A stretch of DNA of 64,000 bases from Trochalopteron elliotii (taxonomy: Eukaryota > Chordata > Aves > Passeriformes > Leiothrichidae). The position numbers and the translations under genes are program-made. The DNA lies in the NCBI GenBank assembly GCA_024734555.1, contig JANPWX010000106.1:2659683-2723682 (forward strand), written 5' to 3'. Shown here one piece after another: positions 24,993 to 36,278 of the stretch. Numbering within the stretch: position 1 is the stretch's first letter; each line of letters opens with the position of its first letter. The notes under the pieces are model-generated. The model saw nothing but the letters and a program-made list of their open reading frames with translations, searched no databases and had not been told where the DNA came from.

Positions 24993-25070
24993 CTTGTTCC
25001 ATCATCTCCAGAAGGCCTTTCTTAATGAGTTCATCCCGCCCTTGCCGTGCAGTCATCTTCTTCTCCAGCA
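24993..25070 (-). CDS. PHACTR3: PHACTR3 exon: N-terminal RPEL actin-binding motif
   Basis: This 78-nt exon has 25 complete codons and is phase 1 at both ends. It lies between a TTTGTGCAG acceptor and a strong GTAAGT donor. It encodes the LEKKM linker followed by the N-terminal RPEL motif RQGRDELIKKGLL and the PHACTR3-type tail EMMEQ. RPEL motifs bind monomeric actin. The canonical Arg-Pro start of the motif is Arg-Gln here; human PHACTR3 also has RQG at this site as I recall it, so this is not a loss. The intron to the preceding exon is only 853 nt. Because the exon is a multiple of three and symmetric, skipping it would remove the whole N-terminal RPEL without breaking the frame. Confidence 0.96.
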
Positions 25071-25923
25071 CTGCACAAAGTAGTGGCACAATGATAGCAC
25101 CAGTTACCAACAGAGTCATGTAATGGGGTGAGAAAAGCAACATGGAAATTCCCTCCAGTCTCAGCTCCTGCATGCCTGGAAAGGACTGCAAGGATTTTGT
25201 TTCGGGGAGCGTGGATTGCTCAGCTGTTTGTGCCTCTTTGTTTGTTAAAATCACCACATGTAAAGCTGAGGTTTATGATGTAAGGTGCTGTCAGGTCACT
25301 CTGAGTGCAGTCACAGGGATTTCAGAGCCTTCCTGTTGTTTAATGTGGCACCTTGGAGCTGCCTTGGACAGTGTCCTTCACTGGGACACTCCCACAGGAT
25401 ACAGGAGCAAGTGGAGGGGACTGCACCATCCCATCTTAGTAAATGCAATTGAGTTTGTCTCTGTACTGATCTCCTGGAATATCTCTGGAGACCAGTGAGA
25501 GGATGCTGTGCTGTGTGCTGGGCTCCTTCCCCTCAGAGACAGCTGCTTGAGGGAAGGTATTTCACATGCTGCAGCTCCCTCCTGTCACTTCTCATAATGT
25601 TACTGTGACCTGTATAAACTTCACCCCAAATAAAAGGGGTGACAATACTTGGGGCCATAACTGTAGCCTGTGTGGAGAAGGGACAGCTCGTGGAAAGCAG
25701 TCTGGGGGGCAAGGCTTGTGCTTCACTCTCATTGTTTGACCTTTTCTGCTAAATGTACTGTATTGTGTTATATAGAAAATCAGCCTTTATGGACCCCTCC
25801 TAGCCTTACACATTATTAATCTGTTGAATGCTGGAATCTCTGGATTGGGTTGGGCTCAGGTCACCTTTAACATGTCCTGTGTAAGCTTTGCTGTGCAGCA
25901 TCTGTGTCTTGTTCTCAGCCTAC
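25071..25923 (-). other. PHACTR3 intron, 853 nt
   Basis: This is the shortest intron in the window. It separates the basic N-terminal exon from the RPEL exon. It contains a perfect 7-bp inverted repeat (TCACCCC at 25621-25627, GGGGTGA at 25636-25642, 8-base loop), which could form a small hairpin in DNA or pre-mRNA. Nothing else was recognised. Confidence 0.85.
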
Positions 25924-26085
25924 CTGCAGATGTCTGCTTGAGCTTCTCATTTTTCTTTTTCCGCCACTTCCACGGTTTGAAGATCCTGCCCAGTGTGGCC
26001 AGTTTGCTGTTCCTCCTCACTGGTGGAGTTCGAATCCCTGAGACCAAGTAGTCAGAACGCACTGCAGGGGACTGCTCCATCTCAT
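25924..26085 (-). CDS. PHACTR3: PHACTR3 exon: conserved N-terminal basic segment
   Basis: This 162-nt exon starts after a CCCCTCTCAG acceptor and ends before a GTAGGC donor. It enters and leaves in phase 1 and has 53 complete codons. It encodes [16 protein letters not shown], then [10 protein letters not shown], then the basic block [12 protein letters not shown], ending KQTSA. In PHACTR proteins this block precedes the N-terminal RPEL motif and acts in nuclear import, which in PHACTR1 is controlled by competition between G-actin and importin. It is among the most conserved parts of the family, which makes the assignment firm. The exon begins with the bases ATG out of frame. The first in-frame Met codon (26080-26078) has G at -3 and G at +4, a good initiation context, so a shorter isoform could start here if a noncoding first exon is used. 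The usual upstream coding exon was not found in the window. Confidence 0.96.
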
Positions 26086-29000
26086 CTGAGAGGGGAAGAG
26101 AGGAAAAAACTGAGACAAAACCCCACAGTGACTGGCAAAGGGCAGGCAAAGGTGCTCACCAAGGCAGGGGTGTCACTGTCCCCCCAAAAGCTGCAGGCAA
26201 TTGTCACAGCCTCCCAAAACATGGAGAGCTGAGAGCTCCCCATGGCTTTAACAAGAGCAGTGGAAGTTTAACACATCTGTAAATCAGGCTCACGTGGCCT
26301 CCAGTCAATCCCATAAATGTAATGCTCATTTAGAAAAATGCAGACCCTTATGAAAAGCTGAGAGGAAGCGTGAGAGAGCTCAGATCCCTTTGGAATCCCC
26401 AGCTGCCAGTTCTGTTCCTGGGTCACAGGATATTGCTGCCTTTTAAATGAACTCTTCACATGAGCTAACACAGAACACGCTGACTTTGGTGAGCTAATGC
26501 AAATCTTATGTAAAAGAAGAGTTTGTTTGCTATGTGCTATGTAGGTAAAATCTCAGAACTACTGTGAAAATTTATTCCTTGACAAAGCTAAGGGGAAAAT
26601 TCTTTCCCTTTTGTCCAGCCAAGCCACAGGAATTCAGAGATAATGCTTCAGCTGGAAAATCAATTTAGGTATTATTAATAATTTTCCTTGAAAATGCACC
26701 CTAAGTTTTGCTCATAGACAAATGTTGCATGAATCAATACTCACTGAGTATTCACAGTTTGTGCCAGCCAGTGCCATGGAGGACAGTGGGACAGTCCCCT
26801 AAATGGGGTTATTGATGTCTTTACTGAGAATTGTATTAGAGCACCAGTACAGTAATTATTGAAAGAGAAGCTGCCATCAGACATGTTACAGAAATAAAAA
26901 CCGAGCAACAATTTGTATTTTTTTTTTTTTTTTTTTGCAACAACCAGTTATGATTTAAATCAGGATTGTGAAGCTGTGAACATGTGTACATTTCCAAGTA
27001 ATTTTTCTCTGGAACAACAACATTTATCGTAAATTGCTTTATGACTGCAAGATCATACATATCCAGCATCTTCTAGGCTTTGTTTCCAAGTTAACAGGGT
27101 GAAAATGCCTAAATCACAGCATGGAGGTGGGGATTTCCAAGTAAACAGGAAACAATTTTTGGAAGATTATTAAACACAGCAGGGGAATCAACACATTCCT
27201 CCTCTTCCATTTAATTTTGAAAATACTGGTAATAGAGATGAATCATTCAGTGGAGACAAACTAAAAACTTGGCTATGTGAACTATCAGAGCAGAGAAAAG
27301 CTGTAACAATTCCCCACACACATCATCCATGCCCAGTGAAAATTCTCTTTCTTTGTACTGAATTTAGAGCACCGTTTTTTCTCATTCCACTGAGTTTATC
27401 TGGGGGTTTAATTTACAAGAGATTTAAAGTAATAATATTTTTTTTGCCTTTGAGCATGTGGTGCCTACCCAAGGTGATATTTATAATTTACAATTTGGAG
27501 GTCAGTATTAAGCTGAAAGCAGAAAATAGCAATGAGCCTTGCACAGAAGGAAGTCAGTAGCCTACAGACCACAGCTGGAGTGCCAAGATATTCTGCTCCT
27601 TCCCTAGCAGCCTATTCAAAAATGAGAAGTACCACAGAAATAAGCTTTGAAGAATTAGAGCTGCTCTTGATTACAGCAATAGCAACGAGAATGGAAAATG
27701 GCAGAGTAGATCTCCTATTAATTTGCTATTATGATCACTTTAAAGCTGTAATAGAAGCCTCAGGAAATAGCATTTGGTCATTTCTTGTGACACCTCTTGA
27801 GTGGAAATAGAAATGTTCATGAAATTAGCTCATCTCAAAAAAGCTGTAGATGAGGCTGTGAATCAGAGCCCCGTCCCTGGGAGCTGCAGTGGGATGGGAC
27901 AAGTTCAGCTCAGCTGTCCCTGCTCCTTGCCTGTGAGACTGCACTGCTGCTCCTCCCAGGCCAGCAGTTTCTCAAGCATGGAAGTGAAAATTAAACAAGA
28001 AGCTGATTTACTGACTCTGCCATGTTTCCTTCAGGATGTAGGTGTCTGCAAAGTGGGTTAGACATCCCCCACATGTTTTGTTTAATGCTGGTAGCATGAG
28101 GTCATTTCAAGTTTTTGCCAGACAGGGGATATTCAAAGAACCAGGAAATCATTTGAACCCAATCCAGCAATGTTCATGGTCCCAGATATTCCCCTAAGAA
28201 GGGGAGATATTACAAGGACACTGGAGTTTCCTTGAGTGCCCTGTGGGAATCAGTGTTTGTGGTTTCCACCAGCCCTGCCAGCTGGGTTTCTTCCCTTCCT
28301 TTCTGCCCTCTTGGTTGTGGAAATGCAAGGATTTTGGGCCTTAGACTTTGCAGATGAAACACAGGTAGAAATCCAATGTCAAAGAAGGAATAACAGCTAA
28401 AACATATGTTCCAGAGGAGGTTTTTGTGGGTTTTTTTAACTTTATTAATGTTTCTCATATGGTACAAGCAGTACCTTCTCACCATATGCAGTTTCTATAC
28501 TGTGCATTGGGAGAGATGGACACAAATAAAAATAGATAGAGAAGATGTCCTGAAGTAATAAATAACAAGGAAGTGGTCTCACTGGCAATGAGAATCACAA
28601 GAGAGCCCTTGGAGCACCTCATTTCCAGTCAGTTCATTTTCTCCTGGTTGTGGGTTGGCTGCTTGGGAGCTCAGAATTTGACAGCCCAAAAAGCAGTTCC
28701 CACGTACAGCAGTGACTACTGGAGGAGAAGGCACTCCTAAATATCAGCCAGTTCCTGCAGCCAACAAGCTGCCAAGGCTTGCCAAGCCTCCAACCACTCT
28801 GTGAAACATTCAGCACATTTTTTTAATCTGCAGTCAATATTTTAATTATGCTAACTGTTCTGTGGAATAATGTGGTTATTTCTCCCAGAGCCTGACAGCC
28901 TGGGGCCAGGCCATGCAATTACACAGGGGATGTCTGCAAAATATAAACAGCCAGGAGCCAAACCATGACTCTCCAGATCAGCAGGGGGAAGCCAGCAGCA

Positions 29001-32000
29001 GCTTAACTCACTGTGGGATGTGGAAGGATGAGGGACAGTTGTTTTCAGGGTCCACAGAGCACCAGGTTAACCCCCAGCACAGCCTGTGCTTGGCCCTCAC
29101 TGCCCCACAAGCAGGCAATCCTCACCCTGTGGGACCACAGGATTTTGCTCTGGCTGAAGCTTATTGGCTGTTTATGCCAAAATCTCTTTAAATTCCTTGC
29201 CTTACCCATTTGAGGGCAAAGATTTCTGTGCTGGAGCTTCAGCCCCAAAACAAACCCCAAACTCATCACCTGCTCCGTGTGTGCCAAAGGGGTGGAAACA
29301 AATGTGGCTGTGCCCCTGCTGCTGACGCTGGGCAAGTTCTTCTCACAATGCAAGCTGGGGTAATTTCTAGAGCTCCCAGGAGTGGTGCAGTGGGTTAATG
29401 TCTGAGACATCCCCAGTCAGAGGAGGGGAGAGGTTCCAAAGTGATGGGCACTGCTCTGCAGTGCACCTCTGGGCTGCAGAATCAACCAGGCAACAAAGGA
29501 GAAGCAAACAAACCATAATATTCATTACATTTGGCTCCAGGGTCTGACCCCTCAGAAAGTCTGAGCATCTGCAGCTTCTGTTTACATCAGCAGCAGTTGT
29601 GGTGAAAAACACTCCCTTGCTTTTCTTCTTTAAAACATTGTGGTGCCATAAATAGAGCACTCTTCCTGCAATTCCCCTCTCTGTGGGAATTGTGCAATGA
29701 TTGTGAAGGTTTTCTCCTCACAGAAGCTCTCCCATTTACACCTGTCAGACCCTGCCTCCACCCCAGCCAGCCTCCCACAGAAGTGGGGCAGGTTTGCTGG
29801 GAGTTCTGTGAATTGTGTGCTGAGAGAGTGCCCTGAGCTGCCCAGAGCCCTCACTGGTACAGCAGCTGGGTCTGGTGCTGAGGTGGTCATGTCTGGGTGA
29901 TAACAGCATTGTTAAATTGAGCACTGGGCTCTGTGAGTTGGGCTCATCTCAGGTTTTTCCAGATGAGCCAGAGCCTGTAGCTGGATGCTTGGGCTGCTGA
30001 TCACAGCAACTGCAGGATGCATTCCACAGGCTGAGGAGGGGCAGCTGGGAACATCAGGGATGCAGGGCTGAGTTACACTGACCTTGCCATGCAGACAGGC
30101 TGCAGGAGACATGGGATGTTCTCCTGTGGATGCAGCAAGAAGTTTGTGGGAAGATGAAGGATGCTGAATTTTAATGTGCTGGGAATTTTGGTAACTTAAA
30201 TTCACGGTAATGAAAGTTGTGTCTTGCTAAATCCTGTGTGTACATTGGTAGGAGAAGGACCACTGAAAAATCTGCAACCTGCAGGCAGTTTAAAAATAAC
30301 ACAGCAGACAAGAGCTGCAGGCAAATTTGTAAGGCAGGCGTGCTCTGTTTGCTGATGAATTGGTTTGTGATGCAGCTCTGCATGTTTTCCCCTTTACTGT
30401 CATTGCATCTCTCTCTGCAACTCACATATTGAGCTAAAAAAGGAAATAAAGGTTCCCTTAGGTCCACTGCAGAGGGTAGAGACAGTGAGTGGAATCAAAA
30501 TGACCTTTCTGGCTTTTGGGATAGAGGTGCCTTTACCACCAGTAACTTTCAGTGCTGCCTGGAATTCAGGACTGCCTCTAAAAAGGGATGGATGAGGGAG
30601 GATGACACAGGGAGAGCTGAGCTTTTAAAGGGTTCCTGTGTCCTCCTGGTCACTCCCAAACCGAGCCAGCACTTCCCTCAAGGTGCTCCTTGTCATCCAG
30701 TGAGAGGAGACTGCAGGGCAGGGAAGGCAGGAAGGTGGTCTTGATTTCAGAGTAAAGATTATCCTGAGCATTGTGAAAGAGAATTAGCAGCAGGAACAAT
30801 CCCCCTTTTCCTTAGTTTAGCATCCTAAAAAAGAAAGAACTGACCATGGTGACTGAATATGCAGGGTAGAGGTAAGTTGCTCATGTCTGGAAGCCTTTGA
30901 ATGTTTCTGTCTTATGTTCCAGAGAAGCAGAATTCAAACTGAAGAGCTTTTTTATCACACCAGTTAGATGTTGCCAGTGATGGAGCTCTTCCTTGTTCTA
31001 AAAATGTTTTCTGTCACCTGCATTTCTGCAGACATGCTCTCTTTCTTGACTCTCTTTGAAAGAGAACTGCAGCAGAATGTTCCAGTTTGAAGTTTCCATT
31101 TCAGTTTTTTGAACATAGAGTATTTTGATTTTTGCAATTTTGAATGACTTAGAAATTAGAACTGAAAATTATAAAGGAGAAAAGAAATTTTTTATGTATC
31201 TGAAATTTATTTAATTTTTTGAAGACTTTGTATTTGAAGCTGTGACTGTTTCAGTATTGTTTGGGGTTGGTTTGGCAAAAACTTACACAGAATCTTTTGT
31301 AAAAGAGAAAACCCAATTTTAAACAATTTAGATATTTAGAAAGGCAAGGTACCTGTAGTAATTATTGAATGTAATCATGAGCTGATTTTGGGTGCACAGC
31401 TGTTTATGTGGCATAGATTGTTGCTCTGACACATCATATTTATTGCACCAAAAAACCACTGAAATAAAGTAGGGAAAATTACAGGTTTGAGGTGCAAATT
31501 CAGGCATCTAACCTATCCAAATCTTTAGGTATTGTATGGCCAACGATGCAAGGAAAAAAAATTAATTCTTCTTGAATTCTTCTCTCTTATTGCAAGCCTT
31601 TATGTTCATGATTTCCCGCCGTGGATTTCATCTCTCCAAGTTTAACCTCCCAAGGAGCAGATGGAGAGTGGGCCAGGTTTATCCACATGGCATCTACGTC
31701 ATTCCCTGAGTTACCTTGGGGGGAAAATCTGGCACAGTAAATTCGTGCAGGCTGCAGACTCACTGAGATCCATGAAGGCAGGGTGAAAATGCAAAGATAA
31801 ATAGCAGGGAAATACAGAGACAGCTCTGGGTTCAGCTTCCCCTCAGCAAAGGCTGTGCTTGGGCTCAAGCACTTTTCCTTTTGTGGGTGATAGAAATCCT
31901 GATTCAGTTTTTATACTTCCCTGCATGAAAATGCAGGTTTGCCATGTGGTCTCCAAAGTCTGAGCTTCCATTTTTACTTCAGACTCAAAGGTTTGCCATT

Positions 32001-35000
32001 TGTCCTTGTTCTATAATTTCCACTGCTCTTTAGTATGTTAAATTATGATCTAACATTTTTCTCTAATTGAAGGAAATAAAATAAAAACCCAAAACATAAC
32101 TTGTGGGTGGTACGAGGGGGCTGTGCTTGCCAGGGAAGTTTATTTCCATTTTGTCATGCCGAGCCTCCTTCAAAGTATTTGGATTTTAAAACCAGGTTTC
32201 CCTGACACGAATGGGGAAACAGATTACGCTTATCAAAGGAAAGAGAGCAGGGAAGTGGCAACTCCAGCTAAATCTCTTAGATAAAAATATGCTTTGTATG
32301 CTTGAGGTTTGTGATTTCTCCCATAAAATGTTCCTTTGGAAGGCTGACATATCACCTTACCAGCATTACCACCAAGTGAGCCAAGGTGTAAAGAAATTAA
32401 TCAGGAACCTTTCATGCTTTTGGATCATTGTGTCAAGTTCCAGCAGCACTTGCTGTGATTTACAATGCACAGTGTGACATTAGCAGTTCGTTAGCAAAAT
32501 AGGTTTGTCAGTGTTTGCATAAAGGAACCCACGACACGCCTTACCTGGGTAAGAAAGAGCTCAGTGACAATAAGAAAATGAGGCTAATGAAGGATTGCTG
32601 TGTAATCACTGTTAATTCAGGTACCTGAGCCTGTACAGTCTTTGGAGAGGGGAAAGCTGCCTTTTGCAAGCCTCTCCCCCAGTGAGAGCTGGCTCAGGCA
32701 GCAGAGCAGCATCTCCCCAGATCCACAAAAAAAATCCATTCAAATAAAATACAAATCCTTTCAAACGGGCACTGCCTCTGCAGAGGGCCAGGAGCCAGCC
32801 CGTGCCAAGGCTGTCCCTCCTGCAGCTGCAGGGCCTTTGTGCCACACACGGTACAAATCCCCAGGGCTGGGTGCTTTCCCCCAGGCTCCTGGAGAGATGC
32901 TGAGCTGCAGGACACGGGGAGCCAGGCCCAGCAAGCACAGGGATGTTTTGGATGAGGCTTTGCCATGCCCTCAGAGCAGCAAAGCTGTTGTCTGCACTGC
33001 AGGACCAGCCTTTCATCACCTGCAGTTGTTTAATTAGCTGTAGCCTTGCTGCAAACCTGTTGAAAGGATGTTTTTTATAGCATCCTCAGGGAGTCTGCAA
33101 ACTGAAACACACCCTGGGCTGTCTCCAAGAGGCACCTTCAAATCCCTTCCACTGCAGTTATCCCTGACAGCAGCTGCCTTTGGAGGGACATGGAACACCC
33201 AGGGATGCCACTGGTGTAAGGGCACCGTGTTTGCCAGCAGGGACACATCCACTGCTTTTTCTGGGATTCATGGCCCAGGACTGACCTGTTCACAGTTACT
33301 CCAGTTTATGGGAGTCTGTGTCGGTCAGACACAGTCAGTTCTCACTTTGCATCTATCCCAAACTTGTCTACTCAAGAATTAATCAAACCCTCATGTCCTA
33401 TGCACTTTCATGCCCTTGTAATTCCATGCATAATTTCCTTCTTTGCTCGAACACATCACAGCTCTCAGTTGGTGCTGTCACTGTCCAGTGCCACTGCTGC
33501 AGATGGAAAACACTCTTTGTGCTCTGTGAAATGCAAGAGCATCTCCTTTTGTTTTGTTTTCTCCTTTATCACTTCTGCTGCTTCAAACTCTTGCTTTCCT
33601 CACACCCACTGGCAACAAATATACTTCAGTCACAAGTCTCTGGTGCTCACTCCAGGCTTGCTCTACAGAACAGGGTGGAGATTTGGGAGAAGGAATACTT
33701 AGACAACAAAAATCTGACATAAACCAGAGCAGGGAAAGGTAGATAGAAAACAGGCACAGTGACCAAATTCAACTTTTGTCTAGGGTTGTGCATCCAATGT
33801 GGCTCCTCGTAAAACTGTTCTAAAGCTCCCAGTGATTTATACCCTTGGTTGGTATGGAAATTGTAATGAAACCCTTCTTGGGAGGTCATTTCACCCCAAT
33901 GAATGGTTAAATATTTTCTAGGGACAATTTGCTCTGCTGAATGTAACATTCTGTAAATATGAGACATATGGAGGAAATACTTAAAGGGGAACATTGTTTT
34001 TAAAAAATCATTTATTCCACTGTCTACTGGTACTTCTCAACAAGGCAATTATACTAAATACTCAGCAGTTCTCCAAAGCAAGGTACCACAAACACCCAGC
34101 ACCTTTGAAAAGACACATCTGTGCTTAAACACAGAGCAGAGTCAGATGCTGCCAAGTCCCCAAGGGTGAAGGCACTGCTCACCTGTTAAATCCTGCATTA
34201 AACATCATCCTTAGCATGGAACTTTCTCAAAGCTCAGATATGGGTTTTAAAGCACTGGTCTAACCAAACTGCAGCATGCCTTCTGAAATTCAATTCTTCA
34301 CTGGTCGAGGGCCAAGAGAAATAATTGCTTATCAAATTTACTGTAGTGATTATCACTGTTTGCCTGAACCAAGACCACAATCTAGTCTTAATGGAAATGG
34401 CAGGATCTTCAGAGCAAGAATAAACATAGAAATTACTTTAAATACATGAAGCTTTCTCCTCTGCAGCTTTTGGAATGACTCCATTCCAGGTTGTTTCCTT
34501 CTTCTATTATAGGAACTAGGAAAAACAAACTACTGAGTCGTAATCCTTGGCCTGTGTAAGAAACAGAAAAATAGAGAAACAATGTCCCACATGGCAACAA
34601 CAAGATGAGACTTTGGCAGGAGAACAGCAATGTCTGTCCCTTAACTCTCTGTGTCACCGAGCAGCCAGGCAGGGAGAACCATGGAAGTAACTAATTCCTC
34701 TTGCTAATGTGATTTATTGGCTGTGTCTGCATTAGCAAGAAATGCAGTGTTAGGAGTGGGGCTGTGAGCAGCTGGTGCTGAGGACTCAACACCTTCTGGC
34801 TGCATTTGTTAAGCAGCAGTGGTGTGATCTTGTGACTCCAGCTCGACAGTGAACGCGCTCTTTCCTCACAAAGTGCAAAGGAAACAAGGTTCTTCTTGAT
34901 AATAAAAATGCCAGCCAAACTAAACAACCATCCTTCCAAAAATAAACCAAGAATGCCTGGGTTTTCTTCCCAGAGGATGGAGAAAGATCATTATTTGTCT

Positions 35001-35992
35001 TACCAAACTCCAAGATTCAAAAGCTCTCCTAATGCAAATGCACATGCAAATTCATGTGACTTGTTGGTATCAAAATTCACCAACTTTCATCAAGACATTG
35101 GCTCCTAAATTTTTGGTAAAGTGAAAGTTCCCTTGTATTACATTTCCCCCTATATTAGAGCTTATCTGAAATGTGCTTATATTGCGTTTTTCTATTGTGA
35201 ATACCTGTGTCCAGAGTGGCAGGTACCTTCCTGGGGCCTTCCAGCAACACATTTTAACATTAATGAAATTGCTATGCATAAATTAACAATGGCAATTTCA
35301 AAATTCCTAGAATGATGCTGAGGTCATGACAGAAAAAGCAAATTTAATGCACAGATGGATTCGTTTCTTTCAGGTTTTTTTCTAACGGAAGAATAATTTA
35401 GTGAAGAAATTTCTGAGTTTAGTGGAGAAAGGACCTTGAATTCAAGCAGAGTTGTACTGGTTTTATTAACTGGAGTCAGTCTTCTTGCAGTTCAGTGCAA
35501 CAGCTGACCTTTGTATTCATTTTTTAGATCATAAACCATTCTTTCCATGAAAACTAGATAATTGTTGCTAAAAACAATTTAGAAAAGACATCATCACCAT
35601 TTATTGAAATGGTTAGATTTGAAAGAACAGGAGAGAGTTCTTGTAAAGACCATTTTAAATTCAAGTGGTTTTCAAGGAGAAAACTTGTGGGTTGGTGAGG
35701 TTGTACTGCTTCCAACAACTGCAACAGCCACAGAATAAACCTCAGCAATATGTCTGGAGATGATTAAAATCTCTAGGAATATTAGGCAATAGTTTGGACA
35801 AGTAGGATTTTTAATGACTGCAGTGGTTACACCTCAAATGGAAATACACAGAGGAAGAAACACATTCAAAGCAGGGTCAGAGAATGCCAGAAGCCAAACT
35901 AAAATGTACATGATAACTGTTGAGAAATGGCTTTTTATAGGTATATTTTAGAAGTCTACTGGTAAAAGTTCTCCACATCTCCTCCCTTTAAG
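26086..35992 (-). other. Noncoding region upstream of first seen PHACTR3 exon, part 1
   Basis: This is probably the large 5' intron of PHACTR3. No coding exon matching the usual N terminus was found. It contains a T19 tract at 26918-26936. A GC-rich patch at 32630-33020 is open on both strands with no recognisable motif. A minus-strand CCAG/GTAAGG site with a pyrimidine tract sits at 32545/32544. The rest is unremarkable AT-rich intron-like sequence. Confidence 0.65.
26905..26943. repeat. T19 tract flanked by 7-bp direct repeats
   Basis: An uninterrupted run of 19 T lies at 26918-26936. The heptamer GCAACAA occurs immediately before (26905-26911) and after (26937-26943), with only TTTGTA between the left copy and the T run. 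Such a layout can come from insertion of a poly(A)-tailed retrotransposition product with a target-site duplication, or from chance next to a simple repeat. Confidence 0.6.
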
Positions 35993-36278
35993 TGCTGGCA
36001 GGTTCCCCTGAGTGTCACCCTGTGGCTGATGCATCAGGCATTGTCCTGCTCCTCCTGGGCCAGCCTGTGGATCAAACAGGAGAGGATGCAGCAACCCTGA
36101 GTTGCACAAGATTTTCCTACTCAGAATTTTCCCATGGCTTTGACAAGGAAACTCAGGGGTTGGGGCCAGCAGGGTGGAGGTGGAGCAGCCTCAGTGTGCC
36201 CTGGGATACCAAACCCTCTCTGCAGCATGTCCAGACATTGCTGAGCAAAGTCCTGCCCTGCACATTCTGTCTGAACAG
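35993..36278 (+). other. Exon-like open segment, unknown
   Basis: A 286-nt plus-strand segment runs from a pyrimidine-rich acceptor (CTCCCTTTAAG ending at 35992) to a strong donor (GAACAG/GTAAGA after 36278). It is open throughout in the frame starting GTG at 35992. It is GC-richer than its surroundings and would enter in phase 1 and leave in phase 2. The translation contains TGEDAATLSC, which faintly resembles the first cysteine strand of an Ig domain, but no matching Trp or second-Cys pattern follows. I do not recognise a family. It is antisense to PHACTR3 and could be a lncRNA exon, a chance open segment or a real unknown exon. Confidence 0.2.

Larger units (their letters stand above)
6898..26085 (-). 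other. PHACTR3: PHACTR3 gene body, seven internal coding exons
   Basis: Seven minus-strand exons with matching phases form one continuous reading frame that follows vertebrate PHACTR3 (scapinin) in residue order. The family consists of actin-binding and protein phosphatase 1-binding regulators. Each has one N-terminal RPEL motif, a variable linker, three C-terminal RPEL motifs and a C-terminal PP1-binding segment. The choice of PHACTR3 over PHACTR1, 2 and 4 rests on motifs I recall from the human protein: [46 protein letters not shown] and NRPSKQELEDRNIFPRRT. Human PHACTR3 is 559 residues, so the roughly 401 codons here cover most of it but lack the first exon (about 40 residues) and the last roughly 115 residues. 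All introns are GT-AG. No frameshift or premature stop was seen in any exon, so this looks like an intact gene cut by the window edges. Confidence 0.96.
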
